Translations under genes and position numbers: made by a program | From: Cyathus striatus | Taxonomy: Eukaryota > Basidiomycota > Agaricomycetes > Agaricales > Nidulariaceae | Assembly: GCA_025738555.1 (NCBI GenBank) | Contig: JAOVFP010000014.1 | Span: 744,001 to 808,000, forward strand | DNA: 64,000 nt | Reading direction: 5' to 3' | The notes under the pieces: generated by a model | Database searches by the model: none | What the model was told of the DNA's origin: nothing | The model's input: the letters and a program-made list of their open reading frames with translations, nothing else | Shown: one piece after another, positions 45,200-55,596 of the stretch | Position numbering within the stretch: the first letter of the stretch is position 1 | Layout of the letters: each line of letters starts with the position of its first letter

Positions 45200-45660
45200 G
45201 GCATATGGATCCCGATTCCCTCTTCGCCTGATGCCACATTGAAGGAGGCGATTTGGTATGCTTTGTTCATTGCGTTTGCGTACATCTACACGGTGTTGAG
45301 GCCTACGTTAACCTGATACTGACGCTGTATACGCACTTTGATATTAATCATCGGTGTGTACACCAGCTAGAAAAAGAACTTGTAAGTGAGAGAAACAGTC
45401 TATCACAAGAAGAAAATTGTACCATACTGCCTCGACAAAACTCTCCACGCCTAAACACCTCCCAAAGATCCCCTCATCAGCCTTCCCCTTTCATCACCAC
45501 TAACCAAGATAGACATACCAGCTCACTCTGATCAACCATCGGCGCAACAACAAACTTAGAACTCCCTAGCACACCCCGATAAAACTCGCACCCCAAGAGC
45601 GTTTCCTCTCTTGTATAGCGGGTGATTCTGCTAGTATTCCTGGTATGGTAGATGAAACGA
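45200..45660 (-). pseudogene. DUS1 5' fragment (exons 1-4)
   Basis: The minus strand matches 37521-37957: exon 4 start, exon 3 (about 45333-45365), exon 2 (about 45430-45465) and exon 1 with start ATG at about 45650 (CCTGGTATGGTAG region). Exons 1 and 2 are close to intact, but the barrel and everything after exon 4 are missing. Not functional; it marks a third copy of the DUS1/TM-mucin divergent unit. Confidence 0.85.
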
Positions 45661-45924
45661 CTGAACCTTCAAAGAGAGCTCTTCAAGAGCCTAAGAGGGC
45701 CCGAGAGATGTTGAGGAGGGGTATGGCGGCAGCGATGAGGGAGGTTGAGCCCCAGTGTGAATTTCAGAGCTAGCAGGAAAGTGTTTTTCGGAGGATGCGT
45801 CGATGGCTGGACAATCGTTCGTCTCCCCCACTATGACACCACGTGATATTACCATATGCGGAAATATTTTCGCGCGGTGCTCTTCTGCACTCTATTTTAT
45901 GGTATGCAGATTAAATTTTTATGT

Positions 45925-46010
45925 AGCCGTGTTGCTGAGCGGTAGATTTGATTGAATAAAATGAACGTGTATGTATACTTGACTCTTGAGTTCGATCCCG
46001 ATGAGATGTT
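45925..46010 (+). other. tRNA-like segment inside the MULE
   Basis: TTGCTGAGCGGTAG resembles a tRNA D-arm (A box) and GAGTTCGATCCC a T-arm (B box), spaced about 60 bp apart. No matching acceptor stem can be drawn, so this is not a working tRNA gene. It may be a captured or decayed tRNA, or an internal Pol III promoter remnant. Confidence 0.35.
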
Positions 46011-46233
46011 ATTTTTGCAAGTTTAAATCTTCACCGCAGTTACATCGTCACATGTGATTTCAACAATGTCTGGAAAGAAAAATATCCGTAAAATTTGAAG
46101 AAAAAAAAAAGTGATCGAAAATTAGGAGACACAGGACTCGGGAGGGAAAATGTTCAAGGCTTTTTGCTTACCATCCACATCACCCCCCTTGCAATCCCCC
46201 TCAGACAATAGACAATAATCTGCGGCCTGCCAT

Positions 46234-49200
46234 ATGGACAAGACGATTCCACCACAAAAATGTGGCAAAGCATGGTGCAAACGGACCGAAGGACTATCAC
46301 CTACATTCAAGAATTGTTCATACTGCCGTGAAGTTGACAGAAAGAACAAAGAAATTGGACGTGCCCGAGCAAAGGAAAGGAAGGATTTACTGAATAAAAT
46401 CAGTGGACAGAAGCGCCCCAGATATACAGAGGCCGTCGGAGAGGTTAAGAGAGCACATAAAGAGTCTATGTTAAGTGAAAGTGATACAGATGAAGCAGAG
46501 TATGAGAAGGAAAGGCTTATGGATGAGGTCGGCACTTACTTTTACTTCTATACATTGGCTCACATCGTTTATTAAGGCCATTGAGCTATTTACGGATGCT
46601 GAAGATTTCTTTACAACTATTCGATCGAATTTTATTGCCGGCTCAATGGTAGAAATACATGGAACGTACCGTGTTGAAGACAACAACGATATTGTTGATA
46701 AAGAGCGGATACAGATTGTAGCAAAAGAGATTTGGCGAGTTACTGGCTATCGGTTTACGTGAGCTTCTCATTTAAGACAGGATTAGACATCTACTTATAT
46801 GTTATCTTTACAGTGTGCGGGATCATAAGCGCTTGACGAGTGGCCATCGCACGCGGTATTGGTGCAGTCAGGATGAGGAACGTTGCAAGAAACCTAAGCC
46901 ATCGCCGAATCCAGGTATAAAACACCGAGAACATGTCGGGATGAAGCGATATGCATGTCATAGCTATCTTTTCATTTCAATACGTCGCAAGGGAGCAAAT
47001 TCAACTCACATTACTATAAAGTTGCGCCACCATGTGAAGCACGTTCATTATACAGACGTTTCTATGCCACCAGAAGCTCTCAAGTACATATGAGATAATG
47101 TCGATTGGTTAACGCCAGCAGCCATGATGGAGAGAATTCAAACACACCATCCCGAGGTGACAAGACTACAGGTACAAATCGCTTGGAAAGAGTTCAGTAA
47201 AGTCCACTGGTATTGAGATGACGAACAATTACCATCTGCAAAGAAACTTCTTCAGGAATATGGAGAGGAAGTTGATGTATTTGAGCCCACTGGTGTGCCA
47301 GAAGGTGTCGAAATGCTTGCATGGGGGATGAAAAGATCGCTGGAGACCTGAAAGGAAAAATCATCGAAATAGGAATGGATGCAACTTGTAAGTGGTACAT
47401 ATTTTAGATATAAAACAAGATACTCACAATCTTGACTAGATAACACGAACTCGAAGCACCTTGAACTTTACAGTGTTATGGCAGAATATGATGGTGCTGG
47501 CTTTCCACTCGGATACTGTCTTCTTACCACAGAATCAGCAATATGCATAAAAAAGCGCTCCAAAGCACTTGCTGCTTGGATCCGCTGCCTTCGCAATACA
47601 TATGGACTGATGCCTGTCTTTACACATGTCGACAAAGATATGGCAGAGATCGGAAGTCTGAAAGAGGTTTGGAGTAGTAAAATCAGCCTTTGTTGGTGGC
47701 ATCTTCAGCGAGCAGTTCGGACACGTATGAAGAACGCGAAGCTGTCAACTACCCCATATAATGTAAAACGTGCTTGTGCCGAGTTCCCTTTTATCGACAT
47801 TGGGTTCGTGGTGATTGGCCGTAAACCGGATTGCACAGAATATGAGGGAGGTGTGCTACTTGATGATGTATCTGGTATGCAGGCAACCACACAGACCGTG
47901 GTTACAAAGCAAGGGTTGCGCATTAGAATCCCTGCACGACCTGACCCCAAATCTACAATAGAAATGTTAAATCAGTCAACCCTACCCAAAATTACCATTC
48001 GGATACCTATACTTAAAAAAGCATCCGAGGCTCACGATTCTGCTGAAATAGCAAATTCGAATGAAGAAGCGGAAAGTGAAGACGATAGCAATGAAAGGGG
48101 CCTATCCAAGCATACATTTTGCAAAGCAATTTATTGAGACAAAGTTGTGCAGATGATGGAGCGGCATTATTGTGCGCATCCACTTATTCCAGGCTACGCG
48201 GAGCCAACACCAGAGGCAATAAAGAACTGGGCAGTCAAGCAAATGTACCGCTTTTGTGTTACTAATGATTTGCGTGAGCTGTGGGCTTACCTCTGGGAGA
48301 ATTGGTACCGCAAGGGTCGGTGGGAGCTATGGGCGTGCTCTGTACATGCCGAAATTCCAGTTCTAAAGACGACAATGATTCTCGAGAGCCAGTAAGTTGT
48401 GCATACTTTAAAATCGAAATAAATAAGGACTTACAAATTATTTACAACGATTTCAGCTGGCGTCGTATCAAGCATGATTTTCTTCAGCACTTTAAATTTC
48501 CTAGATGCGACCTCTTAGCTTGGATCTTGGTTAGTAGGCTTGCACCATCATTTTATCGCAAACTTCAGGAATTCTTTCGCGAATCGGGACGCTTTCGTAG
48601 ACCTTCATCCTGGCGTAGACCATTTAAGACAGTGTGGAGAAAACTCGAAAAAACACCTATTACAATGCCACTTAACGATGCCTATAGGCCGGATATAGAA
48701 AAATGGACATGTACCTGTCCTTCGTTCGTAACTAGCCGGTTTTTAATCTGCAAGCACCTTGTTCAAGGTGTGCGCCAAGTTCCTCCTGTGTTCTTCCTTC
48801 AAGTCAAGCGCCGCAGAACTACTCCATTCTGGAAGCACGAGTTTCTGATTGCAATTGATGATCAAGAATTGAATCAGCACACCATGGATAGTGACTCTGA
48901 CCTTGATGCACTGGACAGAGAACAGGACTCCAGTGAGAGTGAAGACCACTATAATTACTTTGACCTTGAAGAGAACAGACCGTCGTATGAAACATTTCAA
49001 GAGGCTATGAACTCGAGGATCGACAGTCTGGACAAGTTTAAGGACATACTTCAATACCAGCTCCAGTTTGGTGATCAGAGGGTCTTGCGTGCCCTGGAGT
49101 CAGCTGGGGCACCACTCTTCCGGTTGATAGATTCGTGCCTAGAAAAAGAGAAGCGAATTAATTCTTCAGGAGGGGAAGCACCATCGACATGGGATAAATC

Positions 49201-49252
49201 AACTAGTTCCGCGATGTTTTTCCACCCAAGGCCTTCTGAACGACAAAATTAA
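46234..49252 (+). pseudogene. MULE transposase with SWIM zinc finger, decayed
   Basis: The N-terminus holds a Cys pair region (CGKAWCKRTEG...NCSYCREVDRKNKEIGR) that probably binds DNA. A middle FLYWCH/FAR1-like basic region (RYWCSQDEERCKK...KRYACHS) follows. The DDE core lies around IEIGMDATC (near 47385) and THVDKDMAEI, followed by the family motif SLCWWHLQRAVR. The C-terminus has the SWIM finger CTCPSF...ICKHLVQG (about 48710-48765) and an acidic tail. Introns of 50-60 bp interrupt it. In-frame TGA codons at 47091, 47214 and 48135 all fall in contexts expected to be Arg codons (CGA). Otherwise well preserved, so inactivation looks fairly recent. Confidence 0.9.
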
Positions 49253-49495
49253 TTCATATTAAACATTATCGGTCTATAAGTTTAACATCTACTTAGATAC
49301 ACTTGTTATTATATTAATAATATAAATACACTTCATGTAGACTGTAGCGTAGAAATATACGACTTAAACGCACTATCTAAATTGTATCCAATGGTCCTAC
49401 AGCTATGACGACGGGACCGGTTATCTTTTTGGCCCGGTTTGAAAAGTCACGTGACGTGTCATAGTGGGGGAGAGTAAGGAGCGTTTCGATGGCTG

Positions 49496-50297
49496 TTACA
49501 GTGTTTGGAGCCGGGGACGATAGCATTGGACCAAACAAATGGCGCTGGATTCAGAACCAATTTTTGACCAATAGTTAGAACATCAGAGCTGACATGTCCA
49601 TTCGCGATCCACCTCGAAGGGTGAGTTTGTTACTTCTTCGCTTCTCGGGTGGATGTGTCGTGGAGATGGAGATGTATGCGCAAATTTCACGCATTATGGG
49701 TTCTTAAGTTGTTCTTAGGCGGGCTAGAGCCTTGGATTCCTACTAAGATGCTGCGGGATGTCGATGATGCTGGGATCGAGCTTTGGTTGATGATATTGTC
49801 TTGATATGCGCCGGACTACGTGAGCTTGTTAAATTTAATGTATTAAGCTCTTTGACATTAAGTACTTCCGAACAGTTATACTTATCAACCAGATGATAAA
49901 ATCGTACCAGGCAATCGATGACGATCAGTTATTTTGAACTTAATTACTACTAACTGCTCTGCGAACGTAGTTGTGCATTATTGGATACTGATGTATCTTT
50001 AGTTTCCAGCAGTCACATTGACGACATGTTGGCAACATTCTACCTTGTGAAGATCACTGATTTGTAAATTTTGAACGACGACAAAATCATGGTTTCTGGC
50101 GTACAATTATACGCAAGCCAAACACATCCCCATTCTCAGTATGGTACGTATCCTTATGTATCACCTTTATAATCGCCTTCCTTGGTGACCTCATCAAGTC
50201 GAATATCAATCATTGTCTTCACGGGTCCGTATTATGCATATATATATATGACCTTACACTTTTCTCTCCCTCTTATATACATTAACTTTAGAGCACA
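49496..50297 (+). promoter_or_regulatory. Upstream and promoter region of TM-mucin gene 3
   Basis: 49496-49560 continues the DUS1-side intergenic sequence interrupted by the MULE. About 49960-50297 is the family promoter module, with CAGCAGTCACATTGACGACA, ATGGTTTCTGGCGTACAA and a TATA run GCATATATATATATGACC about 60 bp before the start codon. Confidence 0.65.
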
Positions 50298-50920
50298 ATG
50301 CTGTCAAAGCAAAGAAACGGAGGGCCGAAAATGCTCAATTAGTAAGTTTCATGTCAGGCAATACCTGAGGCTACTACTTATTACCTGTACAAATTATAGC
50401 CTTTTGCTCTTTTCGTATGTAGCAAACGTGATTACTAGCAACCCACTGGATGTCCCAGATATTGGAAGTTTCTCGGGAGTCACTACAGAGATGACCACAG
50501 CGTGCGTTCTCCATGCATTCACTTCAAGGTGTCTGACATAAACTGACTTGTCGTTGTATGAAACCTAATTCTAGTGCCGCAGCTGCAACCTTACTCGTAT
50601 TTGACAAAAATGCTAGTACCTCAAGCGTATCTGCACCACCGTTGGGATTTACTTCAACACCAGAGGAGATCGTGACAGATCGTACGCTCTCCACCTCGCC
50701 AGCTCCGGCGGAACCTTCAGCGACCAACACTACAAATGGATTTTCATCTTCCTGGATTAGTAAACCAGGAACATTAACAGCAATTATTACCCTGATCTCG
50801 CTTTTTTTACTCAGCTCTATATTGAATTGTTTATTCTATTACAAGAAATACCATCACCAATCCAGGCCTTACAGCCAGTCCAGTTCCTTGACATTTCGCA
50901 CTCAGCTACCCTCTTTTTGA
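50298..50920 (+). pseudogene. Mucin-like membrane protein 3, truncated by CGA>TGA
   Basis: Exons 50298-50341, 50439-50501 and 50575-50920 join in frame (150 codons). N-terminus MLSKQRNGGPKMLN, a Ser/Thr/Ala-rich stalk, transmembrane segment (AIITLISLFLLSSILNCLFY), then YKKYHH. The frame ends at TGA 50918-50920 in TCTTTTTGAGC, where paralogues read TCTTTTCGAGC (Arg). The rest of the tail is still readable to about 51130, including TLPPSYCHATLD. The shortened protein would keep the membrane anchor but lose the PPxY tail. Confidence 0.85.
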
Positions 50921-51174
50921 GCTCTTACACGTCCATATTTAAAGTGCCCCATGTGGTCGACGATAAACAAGCCCGATGCCCCTGAGGATCGGTCAGGTTT
51001 ACTGGAGCCTGATGCTGGAACGTCTGATGTTTTATTGGAGACAAGAACTCAAGTCATTATGTTTTCAACTTTACCCCCGTCATATTGCCATGCCACTTTA
51101 GACTTATCCTCCGTACCAAAAGAGGTCATTTAGAACTTTGAATTACTTTTCGAATACTGATAATATCATGATCG

Positions 51175-51245
51175 TTACTCTGAGAGCTTTTTCCTCTCTT
51201 GTACAGCGGTTGATTCTGCTAGTATTCCTGGCATTGTAGATGAAA
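51175..51245 (-). pseudogene. DUS1 exon 1 fragment
   Basis: The minus strand matches DUS1 codons 1-18 (ATG in CTGGCATTG at about 51236; KKLS in GAGAGCTTTTTCC). Only this part of exon 1 remains, followed (51250-51480) by the DUS1-side intergenic sequence GATGAAACGA...GTGATTTTCGGAGGATGC. It is the fourth copy of the divergent junction. Confidence 0.8.
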
Positions 51246-51639
51246 CGACTGAACGTCCAAAGAGAGTTCTCCAAGAGCCCATGGGGGCCAGAGAGATGTT
51301 GAGGAGGGGAATGGTGGCGGCGAGGGAGATCGAGCCTTGGTGGGGATTTCAAAGAGTAAACGGAAAAGTGATTTTCGGAGGATGCATGTGGCTTTGTTTG
51401 GAGCGGGGGACGATCATTGCGACCAAACAGATGGTGCTGGCAGCCCGCCGATTGCCATTTGATCCAAATTTGATCAGAACCAATTTATAACCAACTACAT
51501 GATCTTGCTAAAATCAAGGTAACAAGCTCCGTGATCACCGACTCGCTCTGACATTACTTCAATCCGAACAGTGTTACTATACTTATCAACTGGATGATAA
51601 AATTGCACCAGGCAATCGAAGGAAACTTATCTACTACTA

Positions 51640-51979
51640 GCTACTCTGCGAACGTAGCGGAGGATTATTGGGTACTGATATATCTTTAGTCCAGCAGTCA
51701 CATTGACAACATGTTGGAAACATTCTGCCTTATGAAGATCACTGATTTGTAAATTTGAACGACGACAAAATCATGGTTTCTGGCATACAATTATACGCAA
51801 GACAAACACGTCCCCATTCTCAATATAGTACGTATCCTCACGTATCACTGTTACGATCGCATCCCTTGGCGACTTCATCCAGTCGAATATCAATCATTGT
51901 CTTCGCAGGTCCTTATTATGCATATATATACGACTTTACACTTTTCTCTCCCTCTTACATATATCAAATTTCGAGCGCA
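51640..51979 (+). promoter_or_regulatory. Promoter module of TM-mucin gene 4
   Basis: Same ordered elements as 49960-50297: CAGCAGTCACATTGACAACA, ATGGTTTCTGGCATACAA, GTCGAATATCAATCATTGTC and CATATATATACGAC, about 60 bp before ATG 51980. Confidence 0.65.
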
Positions 51980-52766
51980 ATGCTGTCAGCGCAGAGAAAC
52001 AGTGGAGGGTCACAAATTTTCAAATAGTAAGTTTCATGCCAGATATCTGAGACTACTACTTAGTATTAACCTGTATAAATTAAAGCCTTTTATTGTTTTC
52101 ATACATAACAAATGTAATTACTAGTGACCCGGTGGGTGTCACAAACGTTAGAGGCCACTCTCACACCAGAGTGGGCACCTCACAGTGCGTTCTCCAGTGC
52201 ATTCGCTTCGATATGTCTAAACTGAACTAGCTCGCCATTGCCATTAACCCAATTTCAGTGCAACAGCTGCAACCTCACTCGCATCTGACCAAAATTTCGG
52301 TGCCTCAAGCGTATCTGCACCACCGTTGGGATTAACTTCAACATCAGTTACTGGTGGCGCTCTCTCCACCTCCACCTCTTCACTGGCGGCTCCGGCAGAA
52401 TCTTCAGCGAACAACATTTCTACAAATGAATCTTCATCTCCCATTACACCAGAAATTTTAGCGGCAATTGTTATCCCGAGTTCACTCCTTTTTATCGGCA
52501 TCGTATTGAACTTATTCTTTCTTTACAAGAAATACCGTCACAAAATTAAGCCTTACACCCAGTACTACTTGTCGACATCTCGCATACCCATGCATCCATA
52601 TATAAAGCGTCCCTTAAGCTCGACGATCAACGAGCCAAATACCCCCGAGGGTAGGACAGGTTTAGAGTCAGATTCTGGAATTTCTGATGTTATATCGGAG
52701 ACAAGAACTCAAGTTACTACTTTTTCAACTTTACCCCCATCATATCGCCATGCCACTTTAGACTGA
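51980..52766 (+). CDS. Mucin-like single-pass membrane protein 4 with PPxY tail
   Basis: Three exons (51980-52026, 52125-52184, 52259-52766) join to 615 nt, 204 aa, with consistent phases. No cleavable signal peptide. About 100 residues of Ser/Thr/Ala-rich stalk (probably O-mannosylated), then a transmembrane helix (EILAAIVIPSSLLFIGIVLN), a basic YKKYRHK that predicts the tail is cytosolic, and a tail with YIKRPL, ISETRTQVTTF and the motif LPPSYRHA. PPxY motifs bind WW domains of Rsp5/Nedd4-type ubiquitin ligases. The architecture recalls Mid2/SKG6-type wall sensors and yeast PY-motif membrane adaptors; function is inferred. It ends 25-30 residues earlier than gene 5 because of a TGA where that gene has TCA. 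Confidence 0.82.
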
Positions 52767-52907
52767 CCCCGTGTATTACATATCGTAGAAGGGGGACAAG
52801 ATGAGATGGGTTCAAAAGAGATCATTTAGAGTATATATTCAGATGTTGGTAACTCATGGTTGTTACTTATTTTTGAAATGAAATAAAAAGCTTTAAGATG
52901 TATAAAA

Positions 52908-53990
52908 TAAAGTTCGGAACCGACGCGTTAGGGGGGGGTTGAGTTTGCCATTGTTTGTACGTCTCCTCCTCTGTCTCGTGACTCTCGTCTCGTCCCCTTC
53001 TCCCCTTCGCTCTAGGCGACGAGCGTAGCGTCAAGCGCCGCGACACCTGTTACTATCTCATCCCTTCCCTCCTCTCCTCTTCTCGTCTAGCAAGTGGCGT
53101 GCGTAACAGCACGCGTAGCAACATCAAGCCCAATACGGGCGCGGCCTCCAGCGCTCCTCCATTCCCTCCCTTCCCCTTTCTCGCTCTCAAGTGACGAGGG
53201 CGAGCACCTTCTCTCCTCGCCCTTTCGCCTTTGTCTTGCAAGTGGCGGGGGCATACGTCTTCCACTCTCGCCCTCTCTGCTCCTCCCATACCTGTCGTCT
53301 CGACGTCGACACCACGTCACGCCAACCACCAGGAAGCCCCCCACCGTCTGCCCGCCCCCCTGTGCCCACCTGTCACTCGGCCCACCTCAAGCCTCCTGCC
53401 TCAGCGACCCCACACCTCGGCAGCACTGACGCAGTGTCGTAGGTGCCTACGTACCCTCCTTAAACCACCACCGTCGTCGCAACGACACCTTCTCCACCCC
53501 CAGTTCCCACCCTCCCCTCCTCCACTACCATCACCTCAGCCCTTTCCCCTCGTCTTGCAAGTGATGAGTGTAGTGCCGGGGCAGCAACACCACAGCGAGT
53601 GCCGTCCCGTTGTTCCCTCCCGTCCTCTTGCCTCATCTTGCAGGTAACGAGGGCAAGCTTCCTATCTCAGGCTACTTCCTCCTCCCACACCTGCCGTCAC
53701 CATCTCCCATCACACCACCATCGGCTCAAGTACCCGTTGTTAGTTAGCGTTGGTCTTATACTCAGCCCCCTGTTCTATTACTCGTGGTGTGTGATGGTGG
53801 TATCTGATGCCTGAGGCAGTGACGTAGGATTAGAGCGAGGCGTGGTTGGAGTTAATGGGTGTAGTGGTGTGAAGAGTCAGCGATAAGCGGTAATGGAGAA
53901 TGTGATAGGGAGGTGACAGGGAAGGTTGTTATCTGCAGAACATGTAACTTATTAGTATGCATGGTCAAAAAAAAGTTGCGCGGCACAGTA
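52908..53990. other. GC- and CpG-rich insert
   Basis: It starts where the TM-mucin 3' flank (GATGTATAAAATAAA) breaks off, and ends where the promoter module of gene 5 begins. CpGs are abundant, in contrast to the rest of the intergenic DNA. An imperfect unit with CTTGCAAGTGRCGRGGGCG recurs at about 53017, 53089, 53189, 53236, 53555 and 53637. Open frames on both strands are Pro/Ser/Arg-rich and look compositional. A CTCTAG/CTTGCAGGT pattern could give splice sites, but I cannot support a gene. Possibly a recent insertion that has escaped CpG decay. Confidence 0.55.
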
Positions 53991-53999
53991 AATGTGCAC

Positions 54000-54204
54000 T
54001 TTGACCGTCATATATAATTGTACTCGGGCCAAACAAGTCTCCTTTCAAATGATGTTCATCGCCATTATCTTTTTGGTGACCCCGTCAAGTAGAGTATCAG
54101 CCATCGCCTTCGTCGATCTTTATCATGCATATATATATATTTGTGTGTGAGAGACTTCGCAGCATTCCCCCTCTCTTACATATATACACTCCATTCATAG
54201 CGCA
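54000..54204 (+). promoter_or_regulatory. Promoter module of TM-mucin gene 5
   Basis: TCATATATAATTGTACTCGG, CCCCGTCAAGTAGAGTATCA and TTTATCATGCATATATATAT match the downstream half of the family promoter. The upstream half has been replaced by the GC-rich insert. Confidence 0.6.
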
Positions 54205-54849
54205 ATGATATCAGGGGAAGGGATCGGAGGACCACACATACTGAAGCAGTAAGTGATTGAAGTTATCTGAACTTAACTGGATCACCGTTGTACTTAAACC
54301 AACTCCAGTGCCACACCTACAAGCTCTGGTACCTCAAGCGTGTCTTCGACTACAACTACCCATCACTCCACCTCGTCAACTCCAACAGAATCTTCAGCGA
54401 ATAATAACACTACAACTGGATCTTCATCTTCCATCAACCCCGGGACATTAGCAGCAATTATTATCCCGAGCTTGCTCCTTTTTTTCGCCATCGTACTTAA
54501 CTTTTTATTCTTTTACAAGAAATACCGTCACCCAATCAGGCCTTACAACCGGCACAATTCCTCATCATCTTACGCTTCGCTGTTCTCTTTTCGAGCTGTT
54601 ACGAGTCCATATTTAAAGCGTCCCATATGGTCAAGGATCGATGAGCCAGATAACCCTGAGGGTTGGTCAGGTTTAGAGCCGAATATGAGAACTTCTGTAA
54701 TATCGGAGACAAGAACTCATGTTACCACTATATCAACGTTACCCCCTTCATATGGCCACGCCACTTTAGACTCACCCCGCGCATTGCATACTTTAGAAGA
54801 GGGACAAGATGAGACAGGTCCAATACTCGGAGATCATTTAGAGTCTTAA
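54205..54849 (+). CDS. Mucin-like single-pass membrane protein 5 with PPxY tail
   Basis: Best-preserved member. Exon 1 54205-54248 (44 bp), intron 54249-54308 (60 bp, GTAAGT...CCAG), exon 2 54309-54849; 194 aa. It lacks the middle exon used in genes 3 and 4. N-terminus MISGEGIGGPHILKH, a 45-residue Ser/Thr stalk (SSVSSTTTTHHSTSSTPTES), a transmembrane helix (LAAIIIPSLLLFFAIVLNFL), basic YKKYRH, then YLKRPIW, IDEPDNPEG, ISETRTHVTT, LPPSYGHATLD and an acidic end GDHLES. With no cleavable signal, the helix would act as a reverse signal anchor (stalk outside, tail inside). No frame damage. Confidence 0.85.
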
Positions 54850-55596
54850 ATTATTTTTTAATGTTGATAACATCGTGATCGTTACTTATTTACAAGATGC
54901 CATACCTCAAAATCTGTAGAATAGAAACAATCTATGATATACAGCGACTCTTGTTACCACTTAACGAAAAGCATTTTATAACACCTATATTTTTCATATG
55001 TATTATCGATTCCAGTCCAGTATCACAGGCCTATATTTTTAGTTGCTGTCACTGGTTCACTCGCAAGCGTAACCCTATCATGTATCTATATGTGGCATCT
55101 CTCACAGAAGTGTATAGTAACTATTGCAATACTAACACCTGAAATAGAGTATCGGCGAGATGCGCGAGTAACCAAGAACTACATATTCTGCAATGCTCTC
55201 GCTAACGGGGATCTCGAAGATGTGGGAACGTTTTGGTTGATCTGGGTACTTCAAGATTGTACCATCTCAATGCCAACACAACTTCAGTTCATCTGTTTAT
55301 GTTTTTCAGTGTTCCCGCTGAGAAGCTCGGGATTAATACTGTGCTCAAAGATGTATAAATCTGCACTTGGTTACATTGACGAAATCATGTTATAGAGATA
55401 TCAAACACACTGTCGCATTGAATTCATCGCGGTACAGCAAAAGATTAAGGCGCGGTATTACAAGCTATCAACTTCACAATGCATTCCGCAGATACTGGGC
55501 TTGTACTTAACTACCTATAGATGGAGGGGAGGAAATTCGTCGCAGTCCCATCCACTTTCATAACCACAATCTATCACTATCAAGAAAATACAAGAT
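54850..55596. repeat. TM-mucin 3' flank and the 55085-55430 inverted duplicate
   Basis: 54850-55080 is the family 3' flank. 55085-55430 is the reverse complement of 17766-18150. From about 55540 the sequence matches 44310 onward and is the 5' region of gene 6. A plus-strand open frame at 55090-55395 is not conserved in the other copy, so I do not call a gene. Confidence 0.55.

Larger units (their letters stand above)
45810..49486 (+). mobile_element. MULE (Mutator-like) transposon, 3677 bp
   Basis: A perfect 9 bp duplication CGATGGCTG lies at 45801-45809 and 49487-49495, the Mutator hallmark. Inverted ends share CTCCCCCACTATGACAC (45823-45839; complement at 49456-49472), each 13-14 bp in from the duplication. 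It sits in the intergenic region between a DUS1 fragment and TM-mucin gene 3, and the host sequence GTTTGGAGC...GACGATAGCATT resumes directly after it. It carries one transposase gene. Confidence 0.95.

Noticed and set aside
53053..53814. Pro/Ser/Arg-rich frames on both strands in the GC-rich insert
   Set aside because: Several overlapping frames on both strands reflect lack of AT-rich stop codons in GC-rich DNA. No motif, and unrelated to neighbours.
55090..55395. Plus-strand 101-codon frame
   Set aside because: The reverse-orientation copy at 17766-18150 does not conserve the frame, so it is unlikely to be coding.
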